Positions 1 through 6,729 of a DNA stretch of 6,729 nucleotides are shown here, one piece after another (position 1 is the stretch's first letter; each line of letters opens with the position of its first letter). This DNA is from Proteiniphilum sp. UBA4084. Lineage in GTDB: Bacteria; Bacteroidota; Bacteroidia; Bacteroidales; Dysgonomonadaceae. The position numbers were made by a program, and so were the translations under genes. The notes beneath the pieces are model-generated. The model searched no databases. It was given only the letters and a program-made list of their open reading frames with translations, and was not told where the DNA came from. Location: NCBI GenBank assembly GCA_002383605.1, contig DFYK01000105.1:34184-40912 (forward strand). The letters run 5' to 3'.

Positions 1-536
1 TGATGCGCAAGGTGGAAATTATCGATCCGGGTGATACCCGTTTCCTCGAACAGCAGCTGGTCGACAAGCACGAGATGATGGAAGAGAACGACCGCATCTG
101 GGGCAAGAAGGTGATCATGGATGCCGGCGACTCGCAGATATTTGAACCGGGACAGATTGTGACCGTGCGCAAACTGCGTGACGAGAACAGCTCGCTGAAA
201 CGACGCGACCTGAAAACGGTGGAGGCACGCGATGCCATTCCTGCAACAGCCAATCAGGTACTGCAGGGGATCACCCGCGCTGCGCTTCAGACAACCAGCT
301 TCATGTCAGCCGCTTCCTTCCAGGAAACGACCAAGGTGTTGAACGATGCTGCCATCAATGGCAAAACCGACACACTGGAAGGACTGAAAGAGAATGTGAT
401 CTGCGGACACCTCATCCCTGCCGGTACCGGTCAGCGTGAGTTCGACAAGCTCGTGGTAGGTTCACGTGACGACTTTGAGAAGCTGAACGCCAACAAACGC
501 AGCAACCTGTTCCAGGAAGCAGCGGTGGAAGAATAA
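1..536 (+). CDS. rpoC: DNA-directed RNA polymerase subunit beta' (C-terminal fragment)
   Basis: This is the last 177 or so codons of the beta' subunit, the large catalytic subunit of RNA polymerase. The frame is open to the left edge, so the Met at base 3 is internal and not a start. Recognition rests on the very conserved C-terminal block: ITRAALQTTSF (fragment residues 90-100), SAASFQETTKVL (102-113) and GLKENVICGHLIPAGTG (127-143), which matches the end of bacterial beta' near the clamp base and the omega contact. The acidic tail ending in AAVEE fits a natural C-terminus, and the TAA stop at 534-536 is followed 27 bases later by an intrinsic terminator. The catalytic NADFDGD loop and the zinc-binding segment lie upstream, outside the window. 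No frameshift or other damage is visible. Identification is essentially certain; the fragment alone says nothing about the rest of the rpoBC operon. Confidence 0.97.
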   Translation, partial: MRKVEIIDPGDTRFLEQQLVDKHEMMEENDRIWGKKVIMDAGDSQIFEPGQIVTVRKLRDENSSLKRRDLKTVEARDAIPATANQVLQGITRAALQTTSFMSAASFQETTKVLNDAAINGKTDTLEGLKENVICGHLIPAGTGQREFDKLVVGSRDDFEKLNANKRSNLFQEAAVEE

Positions 537-563
537 TTTTCATACACACCGATATTTTAAAAG

Positions 564-595
564 CCGCGCCGGCAATGATCCGGCGCGGTTTTTTT
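564..595 (+). terminator. Intrinsic terminator of the rpoC transcript
   Basis: A perfect 9-bp GC-only stem (CCGCGCCGG at 564-572 with CCGGCGCGG at 580-588) encloses a 7-base loop and is followed by seven T residues (589-595). The four A residues before the stem (559-562) can pair with the T tract. On the - strand the hairpin is followed by CTTTT, so it could also stop, less efficiently, transcripts coming from ppk1. It starts 27 bases after the rpoC stop and closes that operon. Confidence 0.93.
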
Positions 596-619
596 GTCAG
601 ATGCTCGTTCATGTGTCCA

Positions 620-712
620 TGAAACTGTACTTTCGTTGGGCATGATTAATCAAAGTTGTACTTTAGATATTCATGATAAAACAAAGCTCAACTTTAGATA
701 TTCATGCAAAAT
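620..712. repeat. Three degenerate 31-bp tandem repeats, each starting with a small dyad
   Basis: Units lie at 620-650, 651-681 and 682-712. Units 2 and 3 agree at about 25 of 31 positions and share the 15-mer CTTTAGATATTCATG (661-675 and 692-706). Units 1 and 2 agree at about 20 of 31, with GTACTTT and CATGAT kept in register. Each unit carries a short inverted repeat around its tenth base: GAAA/TTTC at 621-634, AAAGT/ACTTT at 652-664 and AAAG/CTTT at 683-695. The dyad centres are therefore about 31 bp apart, close to three helical turns. A weaker fourth register may exist at 589-613, where TTGT and TTCATG fall at the expected offsets, but it overlaps the terminator T tract. The array fills much of the gap between the convergent rpoC and ppk1. 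Function is unknown: protein-binding sites, a remnant of a mobile or interspersed repeat, or decayed duplication are all possible. Confidence 0.6.
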
Positions 713-757
713 TCGCATCTTTATAGCGTTAAATATAGAAGGTAAAAAGTATGAAAT

Positions 758-2842
758 TTATTGTCCGGTCGATTTTTTCAGGTAATCGTAAATTGCCTGC
801 TGTGCGCGTATGGGAGTATCTTCGGGTAAAAGCGTATCGCTCTTAAACACATTGTTCAGGTTTTCATCTACCCACACCGCACTCTGGTTATCGGCAAGCT
901 GGATATTGAGAATATCGATGATCTGCCGTTTCAGCGGTTCCGAGTAGACCGGGAAGGCCACCTCTATGCGGCGGTGCAGGTTACGTTCCATCCAGTCGGC
1001 AGAAGTCAGATAGATACTTTCTTCACCCCCGTTAAAGAAATACCATACCCGGGCATGTTCCAGGTAGGCATCTACAATGCGGGTCACCGATATGTTTTTG
1101 CTGAAAGGCTGGTTGGGTATCAGGCAACAGATGCCGCGGATAATCAGGTCGATCTTTACACCCGCCTCACTGGCCCTATAGAGTGCATTGATCATCCCTT
1201 TGTCTTCGAGACTGTTCATCTTCAGGATGATCCGGCCAATTCCTCCCTCTTTTACATGCGCAATCTCCCGTTCGATCATTTGGTGAATACCGGGAAGCAT
1301 GTTAAACTGTGTGACCAGCAGATGTTGAAAGTCGTGCGTATGTGGTTTTCCTTCCAGGACACGGAACACCTCGTCGATGTCTTTGATAATTTCCTTGTTC
1401 GATGTCAGCAAACCTTTGTCGGAATAGATGCGGGCGGTTTTTTCGTTGAAGTTACCGGTACCCAGATAGGCATATCCTTTTAAAGGATCGGCGGGATTGT
1501 TGCTACGCTTGCGCACATAGGCCAGCTTGGCATGCACCTTCAGTCCGGGCAAACTATAGATGATCTTCACACCGGCCTGCTGCATCAGTTCGGAGGAGAG
1601 AAAGTTGTTCTCCTCATCGAAGCGGGCTTTGAGTTCCACAAACACGGTCACTCTCTTACCATTCTTCGCGGCACTGATCAGGCTGTTGATCACGGCCGAG
1701 TTTTCAGCCACCCGGTATTGCGTCACCTTTATTTCGATCACCTTCGGGTCGAATGCAGCCTGCATCAGGAAGCGCAACAGATAGTCGAACGACTGGTACG
1801 GGAAATGTAAAAGTACATCCTGCTTCCTCAGTACACGCAGGATGGAAGTATTCGACTCCAACTCCGGCACACGCAACGGCTGCGGCAGCTTCTGTTTTAA
1901 CGAATCGCCCACCGGATTGGGCAGACTGGCCAGGTCGGCCAAGTTCAGATAACGGCCCGAAGGCAGAAGTTCCTCCTCTTCAATCTCGTACGCTTCGCAC
2001 AGATAACGCAGAAAATAGTCAGGCATATCTTTGTCGTACTGAAACCTTGTTACTGCGCCAATCTTCCTTTTCCGTACCTTGCGCAGTATTTTTTCGGCAA
2101 TATCTTTCTGATCCTCATCCTCCAGTGAGAAGTCGGCATCGCGCGATATCTTGATGCTGAAACAATCCACAATCTCGTATCCGGGAAAAACACTTTGCAT
2201 ATTCGCCTTGATCACATCGTCGATAAACATGATGTAGTAGTTTCCTCCATTTACGGGTAATTCAATGAAACGGGGTATCTTCGTATAGGGAATCTTCATG
2301 ATGGCATAGGTATAACTCAGGCCATCCGCATCTTTTTTCTTCCTCTTTTTCAGCAAGCTGATAACCTGGTAAATGCGACCATCCTGAATAAATGAATGGA
2401 TATCGTCCTTCATGATAACCATCGGCTGCAGATAAGGAAATACCTCTTCATTAAAATATTTTTCCACGTAGGCACGGTGAAAAGGTTCCACCTCATCTGT
2501 CTGGTACAACACAATACCGTTTCGTTTAAGTTCAGGCAATATCATGTTGTTGAATATCGCATAATACTCTTTCTCCTGGGCAGTTACTTCACTGTTGATC
2601 TGTACGATGGTTCTCATTGCCTCTTCAACCGACTCCTCCCGTTTAATTCTCTCCAGCAGGGAGCTGTGGTAACCCGAGACACGGATCTTGTAGAACTCTT
2701 CCAGATTGGATGAGTAGATGGAGAGGAATTTAATCCGCTCATAGACGGGAAGCCGTTCGTCTTTTGCCTCCAGTAATACCCGGTAGTTAAAAGAGAGCCA
2801 GCTGATATCGCGTTTAAAGTACCTGTACTGATTATTTTCCAT
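758..2842 (-). CDS. ppk1: Polyphosphate kinase 1
   Basis: PPK1 reversibly moves the gamma phosphate of ATP onto inorganic polyphosphate chains through a phosphohistidine intermediate; in bacteria it is usually membrane-associated. The 694-residue length is normal for the family. The four-domain order is visible: N domain (about 1-110, with Asn46 in SSNLEEF at the nucleotide site), head domain (about 120-310), and two phospholipase D-like C domains (about 335-505 and 510-680). Key residues match the E. coli enzyme with a constant two-residue offset: Arg377 in TQYRVA, Arg407 in KARFDEENN and the phosphorylated His437 in KVHAKLA. GTGNFNEKTARIYSD follows at 461-475, the second conserved His is His596 in LEHARVW, and SADWMERNLHRR is at 614-625. 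The ATG at 2842 opens the conserved MENNQYRYFKRDISWLSFN start and has a promoter motif upstream. The gene stands alone, convergent with rpoC and divergent from the phosphoesterase gene. All catalytic residues I can check are present. Confidence 0.97.
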   Translation of the reverse strand: MENNQYRYFKRDISWLSFNYRVLLEAKDERLPVYERIKFLSIYSSNLEEFYKIRVSGYHSSLLERIKREESVEEAMRTIVQINSEVTAQEKEYYAIFNNMILPELKRNGIVLYQTDEVEPFHRAYVEKYFNEEVFPYLQPMVIMKDDIHSFIQDGRIYQVISLLKKRKKKDADGLSYTYAIMKIPYTKIPRFIELPVNGGNYYIMFIDDVIKANMQSVFPGYEIVDCFSIKISRDADFSLEDEDQKDIAEKILRKVRKRKIGAVTRFQYDKDMPDYFLRYLCEAYEIEEEELLPSGRYLNLADLASLPNPVGDSLKQKLPQPLRVPELESNTSILRVLRKQDVLLHFPYQSFDYLLRFLMQAAFDPKVIEIKVTQYRVAENSAVINSLISAAKNGKRVTVFVELKARFDEENNFLSSELMQQAGVKIIYSLPGLKVHAKLAYVRKRSNNPADPLKGYAYLGTGNFNEKTARIYSDKGLLTSNKEIIKDIDEVFRVLEGKPHTHDFQHLLVTQFNMLPGIHQMIEREIAHVKEGGIGRIILKMNSLEDKGMINALYRASEAGVKIDLIIRGICCLIPNQPFSKNISVTRIVDAYLEHARVWYFFNGGEESIYLTSADWMERNLHRRIEVAFPVYSEPLKRQIIDILNIQLADNQSAVWVDENLNNVFKSDTLLPEDTPIRAQQAIYDYLKKSTGQ

Positions 2843-2870
2843 AGATCATGTTTCGTAACTTTTTAAACTT

Positions 2871-2878
2871 CAAAAATA
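2871..2878 (-). promoter_or_regulatory. Putative ppk1 promoter (-7 box)
   Basis: Read on the - strand, this is TATTTTTG, an exact match to the Bacteroidota -7 consensus TAnnTTTG. It would place transcription start about 20-25 bases before the ppk1 ATG. No clean TTTG -33 element is seen at the usual distance, only a T-rich stretch around 2895-2900, so strength is uncertain. Confidence 0.5.
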
Positions 2879-2911
2879 CAAAGTTTGTTCGAATAAAAAA
2901 CTGAAATAATT

Positions 2912-2919
2912 TACCTTTG
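2912..2919 (+). promoter_or_regulatory. Putative promoter (-7 box) of the metallophosphoesterase gene
   Basis: TACCTTTG matches the Bacteroidota -7 consensus TAnnTTTG exactly and lies 20 bases before the ATG at 2940, giving a very short leader. A TTTG at 2884-2887 could be the -33 element, but the 24-bp gap is longer than the usual 19-21. The -7 boxes of this promoter and the ppk1 promoter are only about 33 bp apart, so their -33 regions overlap. Confidence 0.5.
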
Positions 2920-2939
2920 CTACAAACGGGATGTAAAAG

Positions 2940-3437
2940 ATGAAAAAAATAGGATTGCTGTCTGACACACACGGGTATTGGGATGACAAGTTTGAGACTT
3001 ATTTCGCGTCGTGCGACGAAATATGGCATGCCGGCGATATTGGTTCCATAGAGCTTGCTGGCCGCTTTGAAGCGTTGAAGCCCTTCCGCGCCGTGTATGG
3101 CAACATCGACGATTACAAAACCCGTGTCGTCTATCCGCAAACCCTGCGTTTTACCATTGAAAACGTAGAGGTACTGATGACACATATCGGGGGTTACCCG
3201 GGTCATTATGATCCCTCCATTCGCGCACAGCTCCTTGCCCGTCCACCAAAATTGTTTATCTCCGGTCATTCGCACATTCTGAAGGTGATGTACGATAAAA
3301 AGCTGGAATGCCTGCACATGAACCCCGGTGCCGCGGGAAAGTATGGCTTTCACCGTGTACGCACGCTGCTCCGTTTTGTACTGGATGCAGGTGACATCAG
3401 AGATCTGGAAGTGATTGAGATAGGAAAGCAGGAATAG
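2940..3437 (+). CDS. YfcE/MJ0936-family metallophosphoesterase
   Basis: This is a small cytosolic calcineurin-like phosphoesterase of 165 residues, the normal size for the YfcE/MJ0936 group, whose members hydrolyse phosphodiesters with a two-metal centre. The metal ligands appear in family order: Asp9 and His11 in SDTHG (8-12), Asp33 in HAGDIG (30-35), Asn55 in GNID (54-57), His82 in MTHIGG, and His110 and His112 in GHSH (109-112), followed by NPG (128-130). There is no signal peptide or membrane segment. The ATG at 2940 puts SDTHG at residue 8, as expected for the fold, and sits just after a promoter motif; the purine-rich stretch before it is a poor Shine-Dalgarno site. The physiological substrate cannot be read from sequence, since related proteins act on model phosphodiesters. 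It is divergent from ppk1 and convergent with the exporter gene, so it is probably monocistronic. Family assignment is firm, substrate unknown. Confidence 0.9.
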   Translation: MKKIGLLSDTHGYWDDKFETYFASCDEIWHAGDIGSIELAGRFEALKPFRAVYGNIDDYKTRVVYPQTLRFTIENVEVLMTHIGGYPGHYDPSIRAQLLARPPKLFISGHSHILKVMYDKKLECLHMNPGAAGKYGFHRVRTLLRFVLDAGDIRDLEVIEIGKQE

Positions 3438-3467
3438 AATAAATTGGAAATATTATTGTCAAATGTT

Positions 3468-4094
3468 TCACTTGAAAACTGAGAGTAGGATACCACCTGC
3501 TCCCACGATCATCAGCAGGATGCCGATGGTCCTGTTAAGCAGGATCAAACCCCTGCGGTCGAAATGTTTCCGCAACCGTGACACCAAGGTGGCGAGCAAA
3601 AACCACCATGTTAATGCCGCTACAAGAAACGAAACCAGCCCGGCAATGAGCGACGCCGTTCCGTCGATCAGGGGATTAAATGAAAAGCGTGCGTAAAGTC
3701 CCACAAACACAAGAATGATCGCGGCGTTGGAAATGGTGAGTAGAAAGGCCGAGATAAAATCTTTCAGATACTGTGTTTCACCAGCTATTCTGTCGGGTTT
3801 CCACCCTCTCAGCGGATTGGTGCGAAACACGCCAATCCCGAAAAAAATCAAGACGATGCTTCCCAACACCTGCAACCCGCTTTCATATTCCGTTAGGAAG
3901 TCTGATACAAGACTCAACCCGATGAGCGTAATCGTGGCATAAATAAAGTCAGATAGCGCTGCTCCCAACCCGGTGACAAAACCATGCCACCATCCCCGGT
4001 TGAGTGTGCGCTGGATGGTGAGCATATTAATTGGTCCCATGGGCGAGGAGACCAGGAATCCGATGAGAAAACCTTTGGCGATGGTTTCAAACAT
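3468..4094 (-). CDS. LysE/RhtB-family transporter
   Basis: This is a 208-residue inner-membrane protein of the LysE/RhtB superfamily, exporters of amino acids and related small solutes. About six hydrophobic segments are visible, near residues 6-26, 37-65, 73-91, 112-135, 146-171 and 184-205. The family N-terminal signature is clear: SSPMGPINMLTIQRTLNRG (16-34), then the Gly-rich second segment with Ser48 and Asp49 (GLGAALSDF). I chose the ATG at 4094 because it puts the first membrane segment at the very N-terminus, as in relatives. A TTG at 4115 would add seven residues (MPETVRF) without family support. A GGAAA lies about 11 bases upstream of the ATG. At the position where many family members have Asn-Pro, this protein reads Asn123-Ala124 (TISNAAIILVF). 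The gene converges on the phosphoesterase gene with a 30-bp gap and no clear terminator between them. The exported solute cannot be predicted. Confidence 0.88.
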   Translation of the reverse strand: MFETIAKGFLIGFLVSSPMGPINMLTIQRTLNRGWWHGFVTGLGAALSDFIYATITLIGLSLVSDFLTEYESGLQVLGSIVLIFFGIGVFRTNPLRGWKPDRIAGETQYLKDFISAFLLTISNAAIILVFVGLYARFSFNPLIDGTASLIAGLVSFLVAALTWWFLLATLVSRLRKHFDRRGLILLNRTIGILLMIVGAGGILLSVFK

Positions 4095-4137
4095 AAATCG
4101 TACTGTTTCCGGCAATGAATCGATGATTGTTCAGCCG

Positions 4138-4168
4138 CAAAGATACGCCCAATCTGAAAACGAACAAA
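4138..4168 (-). promoter_or_regulatory. Putative promoter of the LysE-family gene
   Basis: On the - strand a TTTG (-33 element, bases 4168-4165) is followed after 19 bp by TATCTTTG (bases 4145-4138), an exact TAnnTTTG -7 box. Both elements and their spacing fit the Bacteroidota consensus, the best match in the window. The predicted start would lie near 4132, giving a leader of about 37 bases to the ATG at 4094. Confidence 0.7.
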
Positions 4169-4194
4169 ATGAGTTTTAGTTTTCATTTCACCTG

Positions 4195-4226
4195 CTTGGA
4201 AATGCCTCGATTTTCATGTACTTTTG
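4195..4226 (+). promoter_or_regulatory. Putative purL promoter
   Basis: TACTTTTG at 4219-4226 matches the -7 consensus TAnnTTTG exactly, with CTTG at 4195-4198 as an imperfect -33 element 20 bp upstream. The predicted start falls about 15 bases before the purL ATG, so there is no room for a purine riboswitch in the leader. This short leader also argues against leader-based control; any repression would need an operator near these boxes, and I do not recognise one. Confidence 0.6.
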
Positions 4227-4246
4227 TATATCCAAATAAAAGAGAT

Positions 4247-6729
4247 ATGATTTCATTTTTCCGTACCCCATCCCAAAGCGTGATCGCAGTAGAATCGGCT
4301 TCGGCTTTTTCTCCCGAAACAGTTGAGAAGCTGACCTGGCTTTTCGGAAACGCGGTACCGCTCAACACAGAGACGATCCCCTCCCCCTTCATCGGTCCGC
4401 GCAGGGAGATGATCACTCCCTGGAGTACCTGCGCCGTGGAAATCACCCAGAATATGGGCATCGAAGGCATCGCCCGCATCGAGGAATATACGCCAATGCC
4501 CGAAGATGCCCCTTTCGATTTCGATCCGATGCTGCAAAGAAAATACGAAAGCCTCGACCGGACACTTTTCACCATCGACAAACAACCCGAAGAAATCCTT
4601 TATATCGATGACATTGCGGCATACAACAACACGGAAGGGCTCGCACTGAGTGAAGATGAGATTGAATACCTGAACGGCGTAAGCCGCAAAATGGGACGCA
4701 AGCTGACCGACAGCGAGGTATTCGGCTTCTCGCAGGTAAACTCGGAGCACTGCCGGCACAAGATCTTCAACGGAAAATTCATTATCGACGGAGAGGAAAA
4801 AGAACTCTCCCTGTTTCAACTGATCAAACGCACCTCGCAGATCAACCCCAACAGCCTCATCTCCGCATATAAAGACAACGTGGCTTTCGTGCAGGGGCCG
4901 GTGATTGAGCAATTTGCTCCTGCGTGCGGCGACAAGCCCGATTTTTTTCAGACTACAGAGGTGGAGAGCGTGCTCTCGCTCAAAGCCGAAACCCATAATT
5001 TCCCCACCACCGTGGAACCATTTAACGGTGCCTCCACCGGAACGGGCGGAGAAATCCGCGACCGGCTTGCCGGTGGCAAGGGGTCGTTGCCCGTGGCCGG
5101 AACGGCCATCTACATGACCGCCTACCCCCGCCTGGAAGAAGGCCGCGTATGGGAACAGTCAGTTCCACCGCGCAAATGGCTCTACCAGACGCCGGAACAA
5201 ATACTGATCAAAGCCTCCAACGGAGCTTCCGACTTTGGCAACAAATTCGGACAACCGCTGATCTGCGGCTCGGTACTTACCTTTGAACATGCCGAGAACT
5301 ACAAGAAGTTTGGCTATGACAAGGTAATCATGCTTGCCGGGGGCGTGGGCTACGCCAACAAGCGCGATGCCCGCAAGGGAGACCCGCGCAGCGGTGAGAA
5401 GGTGGTGGTGCTGGGGGGCGACAACTACCGCATCGGCATGGGCGGCGGTGCCGTATCTTCGGTCAATACGGGAGAGTATTCCTCAGGCATTGAGCTGAAT
5501 GCGGTGCAGCGGGCCAACCCCGAGATGCAAAAACGGGTGGCCAACGTGATTCGCTCTCTGGCGGAATCGGAAGAGAATCCCATCGTCTCCATCCACGACC
5601 ATGGTGCCGGAGGTCATCTGAACTGCCTCTCCGAGTTGGTAGAAAAAACAGGTGGAGTCATCGATATCGACAAGCTTCCTGTGGGCGACAAAACCCTCTC
5701 TGCGAAGGAGATCATCGGCAACGAAAGCCAGGAGCGCATGGGTCTCCTGGTGGAACAACAGGATATCGCACGCATAGAACGGATCGCTTCGCGCGAACGG
5801 GCACCCATGTACGTGGTGGGTGAAACCACCGACGACATGCGGTTCACCTTCCGCAAGCCAGGCGGCATCAATCCCATCGACATGGAACTGGATGATTTCT
5901 TCGGAAAACCGCCAGTGACCATCATGGAAGACAGCACCCTGGAAGAAACATTCAGCGCTCCTGCATACAACCCGGAACAGCTGGGAACCTATATCGAAAA
6001 CGTGCTGAAGCTGGAAGCAGTGGCCTGCAAGGACTGGCTCACCAACAAGGTGGACCGTTCGGTAACCGGCAAGATTGCACGACAGCAGTGCCAGGGAGAG
6101 ATTCAGCTGCCATTGAGCGATTGTGGCGCCATCGCACTCGATTACAAGGGATATGCTGGCATGGCTACCTCGCTCGGCCATGCACCCCAGGTGGCAATGA
6201 TTGACCCGGCTGCCGGATCGGTGATGGCCGTGGCCGAAGCGCTGACAAACATTGTTTTTGCGCCGCTCACCCACGGGTTACAGGGAGTATCCCTCAGTGC
6301 CAACTGGATGTGGCCCTGTCGCAATCCGGGCGAAGATGCACGTCTTTATAAGGCGGTGGAAGCCTGCTCGGAATTTGCCGGTGAACTGGGCATCAATATT
6401 CCTACCGGAAAGGATTCGCTTTCCATGACACAGAAATATGGAGACGACAAGGTTTTCTCTCCCGGCACAGTCATCATCTCGGCAGCTGCCGAAGTAAAAA
6501 ATATCCGCAGAATTGTCACACCCGTGCTGGCCTACATCAAAGGTACTTATCTCTACTATATCGATTTCTCATTCGATCCGTTCAAGCTGGGAGGATCTGC
6601 TTTTGCCCAGACAATGAGCAAGATTGGTGATGAGGCTCCCACCGTGACCGATACCGAGTACTTCAAGAACGCATTTGCCGCAATACAGGAGCTCACGAGC
6701 CGCGGCCTGATCCTTGCCGGACACGACAT
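4247..6729 (+). CDS. purL: Phosphoribosylformylglycinamidine synthase, long form (3' truncated by window)
   Basis: This is the cytosolic fourth-step enzyme of purine synthesis, converting FGAR, glutamine and ATP to FGAM. The frame is open for 827 codons to the right edge; the long single-chain form is about 1,230-1,300 residues, so roughly the last third is missing. Visible parts are an N-terminal PurS-like region (about 1-130), a linker with SEVFGFSQVNSEHCRHKIF (156-174), and the first synthase domain with KAETHNFPTTVEPFNGA (246-262, conserved His250), TGTGGEIRD (264-272), SIHDHGAGGH (448-457) and GNESQERM (491-498). The second synthase-like half begins near 600, with SLGHAP (642-647), PTGKDSLSM (719-727) and GHD at the edge (825-827). 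The glutaminase domain with its Cys-His-Glu triad should follow outside the window. The ATG gives the start MISFFRTPSQSVIAVE, which fits Bacteroidales PurL. Its leader AAAAGAGAT provides only a weak ribosome site. No frameshift or internal stop is present. Confidence 0.97.
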   Translation, partial: MISFFRTPSQSVIAVESASAFSPETVEKLTWLFGNAVPLNTETIPSPFIGPRREMITPWSTCAVEITQNMGIEGIARIEEYTPMPEDAPFDFDPMLQRKYESLDRTLFTIDKQPEEILYIDDIAAYNNTEGLALSEDEIEYLNGVSRKMGRKLTDSEVFGFSQVNSEHCRHKIFNGKFIIDGEEKELSLFQLIKRTSQINPNSLISAYKDNVAFVQGPVIEQFAPACGDKPDFFQTTEVESVLSLKAETHNFPTTVEPFNGASTGTGGEIRDRLAGGKGSLPVAGTAIYMTAYPRLEEGRVWEQSVPPRKWLYQTPEQILIKASNGASDFGNKFGQPLICGSVLTFEHAENYKKFGYDKVIMLAGGVGYANKRDARKGDPRSGEKVVVLGGDNYRIGMGGGAVSSVNTGEYSSGIELNAVQRANPEMQKRVANVIRSLAESEENPIVSIHDHGAGGHLNCLSELVEKTGGVIDIDKLPVGDKTLSAKEIIGNESQERMGLLVEQQDIARIERIASRERAPMYVVGETTDDMRFTFRKPGGINPIDMELDDFFGKPPVTIMEDSTLEETFSAPAYNPEQLGTYIENVLKLEAVACKDWLTNKVDRSVTGKIARQQCQGEIQLPLSDCGAIALDYKGYAGMATSLGHAPQVAMIDPAAGSVMAVAEALTNIVFAPLTHGLQGVSLSANWMWPCRNPGEDARLYKAVEACSEFAGELGINIPTGKDSLSMTQKYGDDKVFSPGTVIISAAAEVKNIRRIVTPVLAYIKGTYLYYIDFSFDPFKLGGSAFAQTMSKIGDEAPTVTDTEYFKNAFAAIQELTSRGLILAGHD

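Noticed and set aside
594..785. A 63-codon + strand reading frame crossing the repeat cluster and the end of ppk1
   Set aside because: It begins with a TTG inside the rpoC terminator T tract, has no ribosome site, overlaps the ppk1 3' end in antisense, and its composition simply reflects the 31-bp repeats.
974..1483. A 169-codon + strand reading frame
   Set aside because: It is antisense to the PPK1 C-terminal domains, which carry all expected catalytic residues. It has no promoter, ribosome site or family features of its own.
2832..3353. A 173-codon - strand reading frame across the ppk1-phosphoesterase gap
   Set aside because: It is antisense to the metallophosphoesterase, whose metal-binding motifs are intact, and it runs through both promoter motifs into ppk1.
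4165..4190. Possible further copy of the 31-bp repeat (CAAA, then TTTTAG and TTCAT)
   Set aside because: Alignment needs an indel and leaves few matches. In AT-rich intergenic DNA this level of similarity is expected by chance, and the bases also form the promoter of the LysE-family gene.
4253..4996. A 247-codon - strand reading frame
   Set aside because: It lies antisense inside purL, whose frame is conserved throughout. It has no recognisable domain and arises from codon bias of the real gene.
5483..6274. A 263-codon - strand reading frame rich in His, Cys and Phe
   Set aside because: It is the antisense shadow of purL, and its odd composition is typical of reverse-complemented coding sequence.

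Overview
The window looks like ordinary core chromosome of a Bacteroidota bacterium, most likely order Bacteroidales. Three things suggest this. The RpoC tail, the PPK1 and the start of the long single-chain PurL read like Bacteroidales proteins. Several gene starts are preceded by the Bacteroidota sigma factor -7 motif TAnnTTTG, while purine-rich Shine-Dalgarno sequences are weak or absent. Codon usage is moderately GC-rich with AT-rich gaps between genes. A closer placement, for example near Dysgonomonadaceae, is only an impression.

Layout from left to right. The 3' end of rpoC (RNA polymerase beta') enters on the + strand and ends in a strong intrinsic terminator. A 162-bp AT-rich gap follows and holds three degenerate 31-bp tandem repeats. 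Next comes ppk1 (polyphosphate kinase) on the - strand, convergent with rpoC. A 97-bp gap with back-to-back promoter motifs separates ppk1 from a divergent + strand gene for a small YfcE/MJ0936-type metallophosphoesterase. That gene converges, across 30 bp, on a - strand LysE/RhtB-type membrane exporter. A 152-bp gap, again with two well-formed divergent promoters, leads to purL (phosphoribosylformylglycinamidine synthase) on the + strand. purL runs off the right edge and lacks its C-terminal glutaminase domain in this window.

The genes do not form one operon: orientation changes at each boundary, and each gene other than rpoC has its own apparent promoter. They are housekeeping functions (transcription, polyphosphate storage, phosphoesterase, solute export, purine synthesis) that appear to be neighbours rather than a system. 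I see no mobile element, CRISPR array, tRNA, rRNA or defence module. The only structure not explained by genes is the 31-bp repeat cluster at 620-712, which is the most worthwhile thing to follow up. I did not find an evident new biological system.
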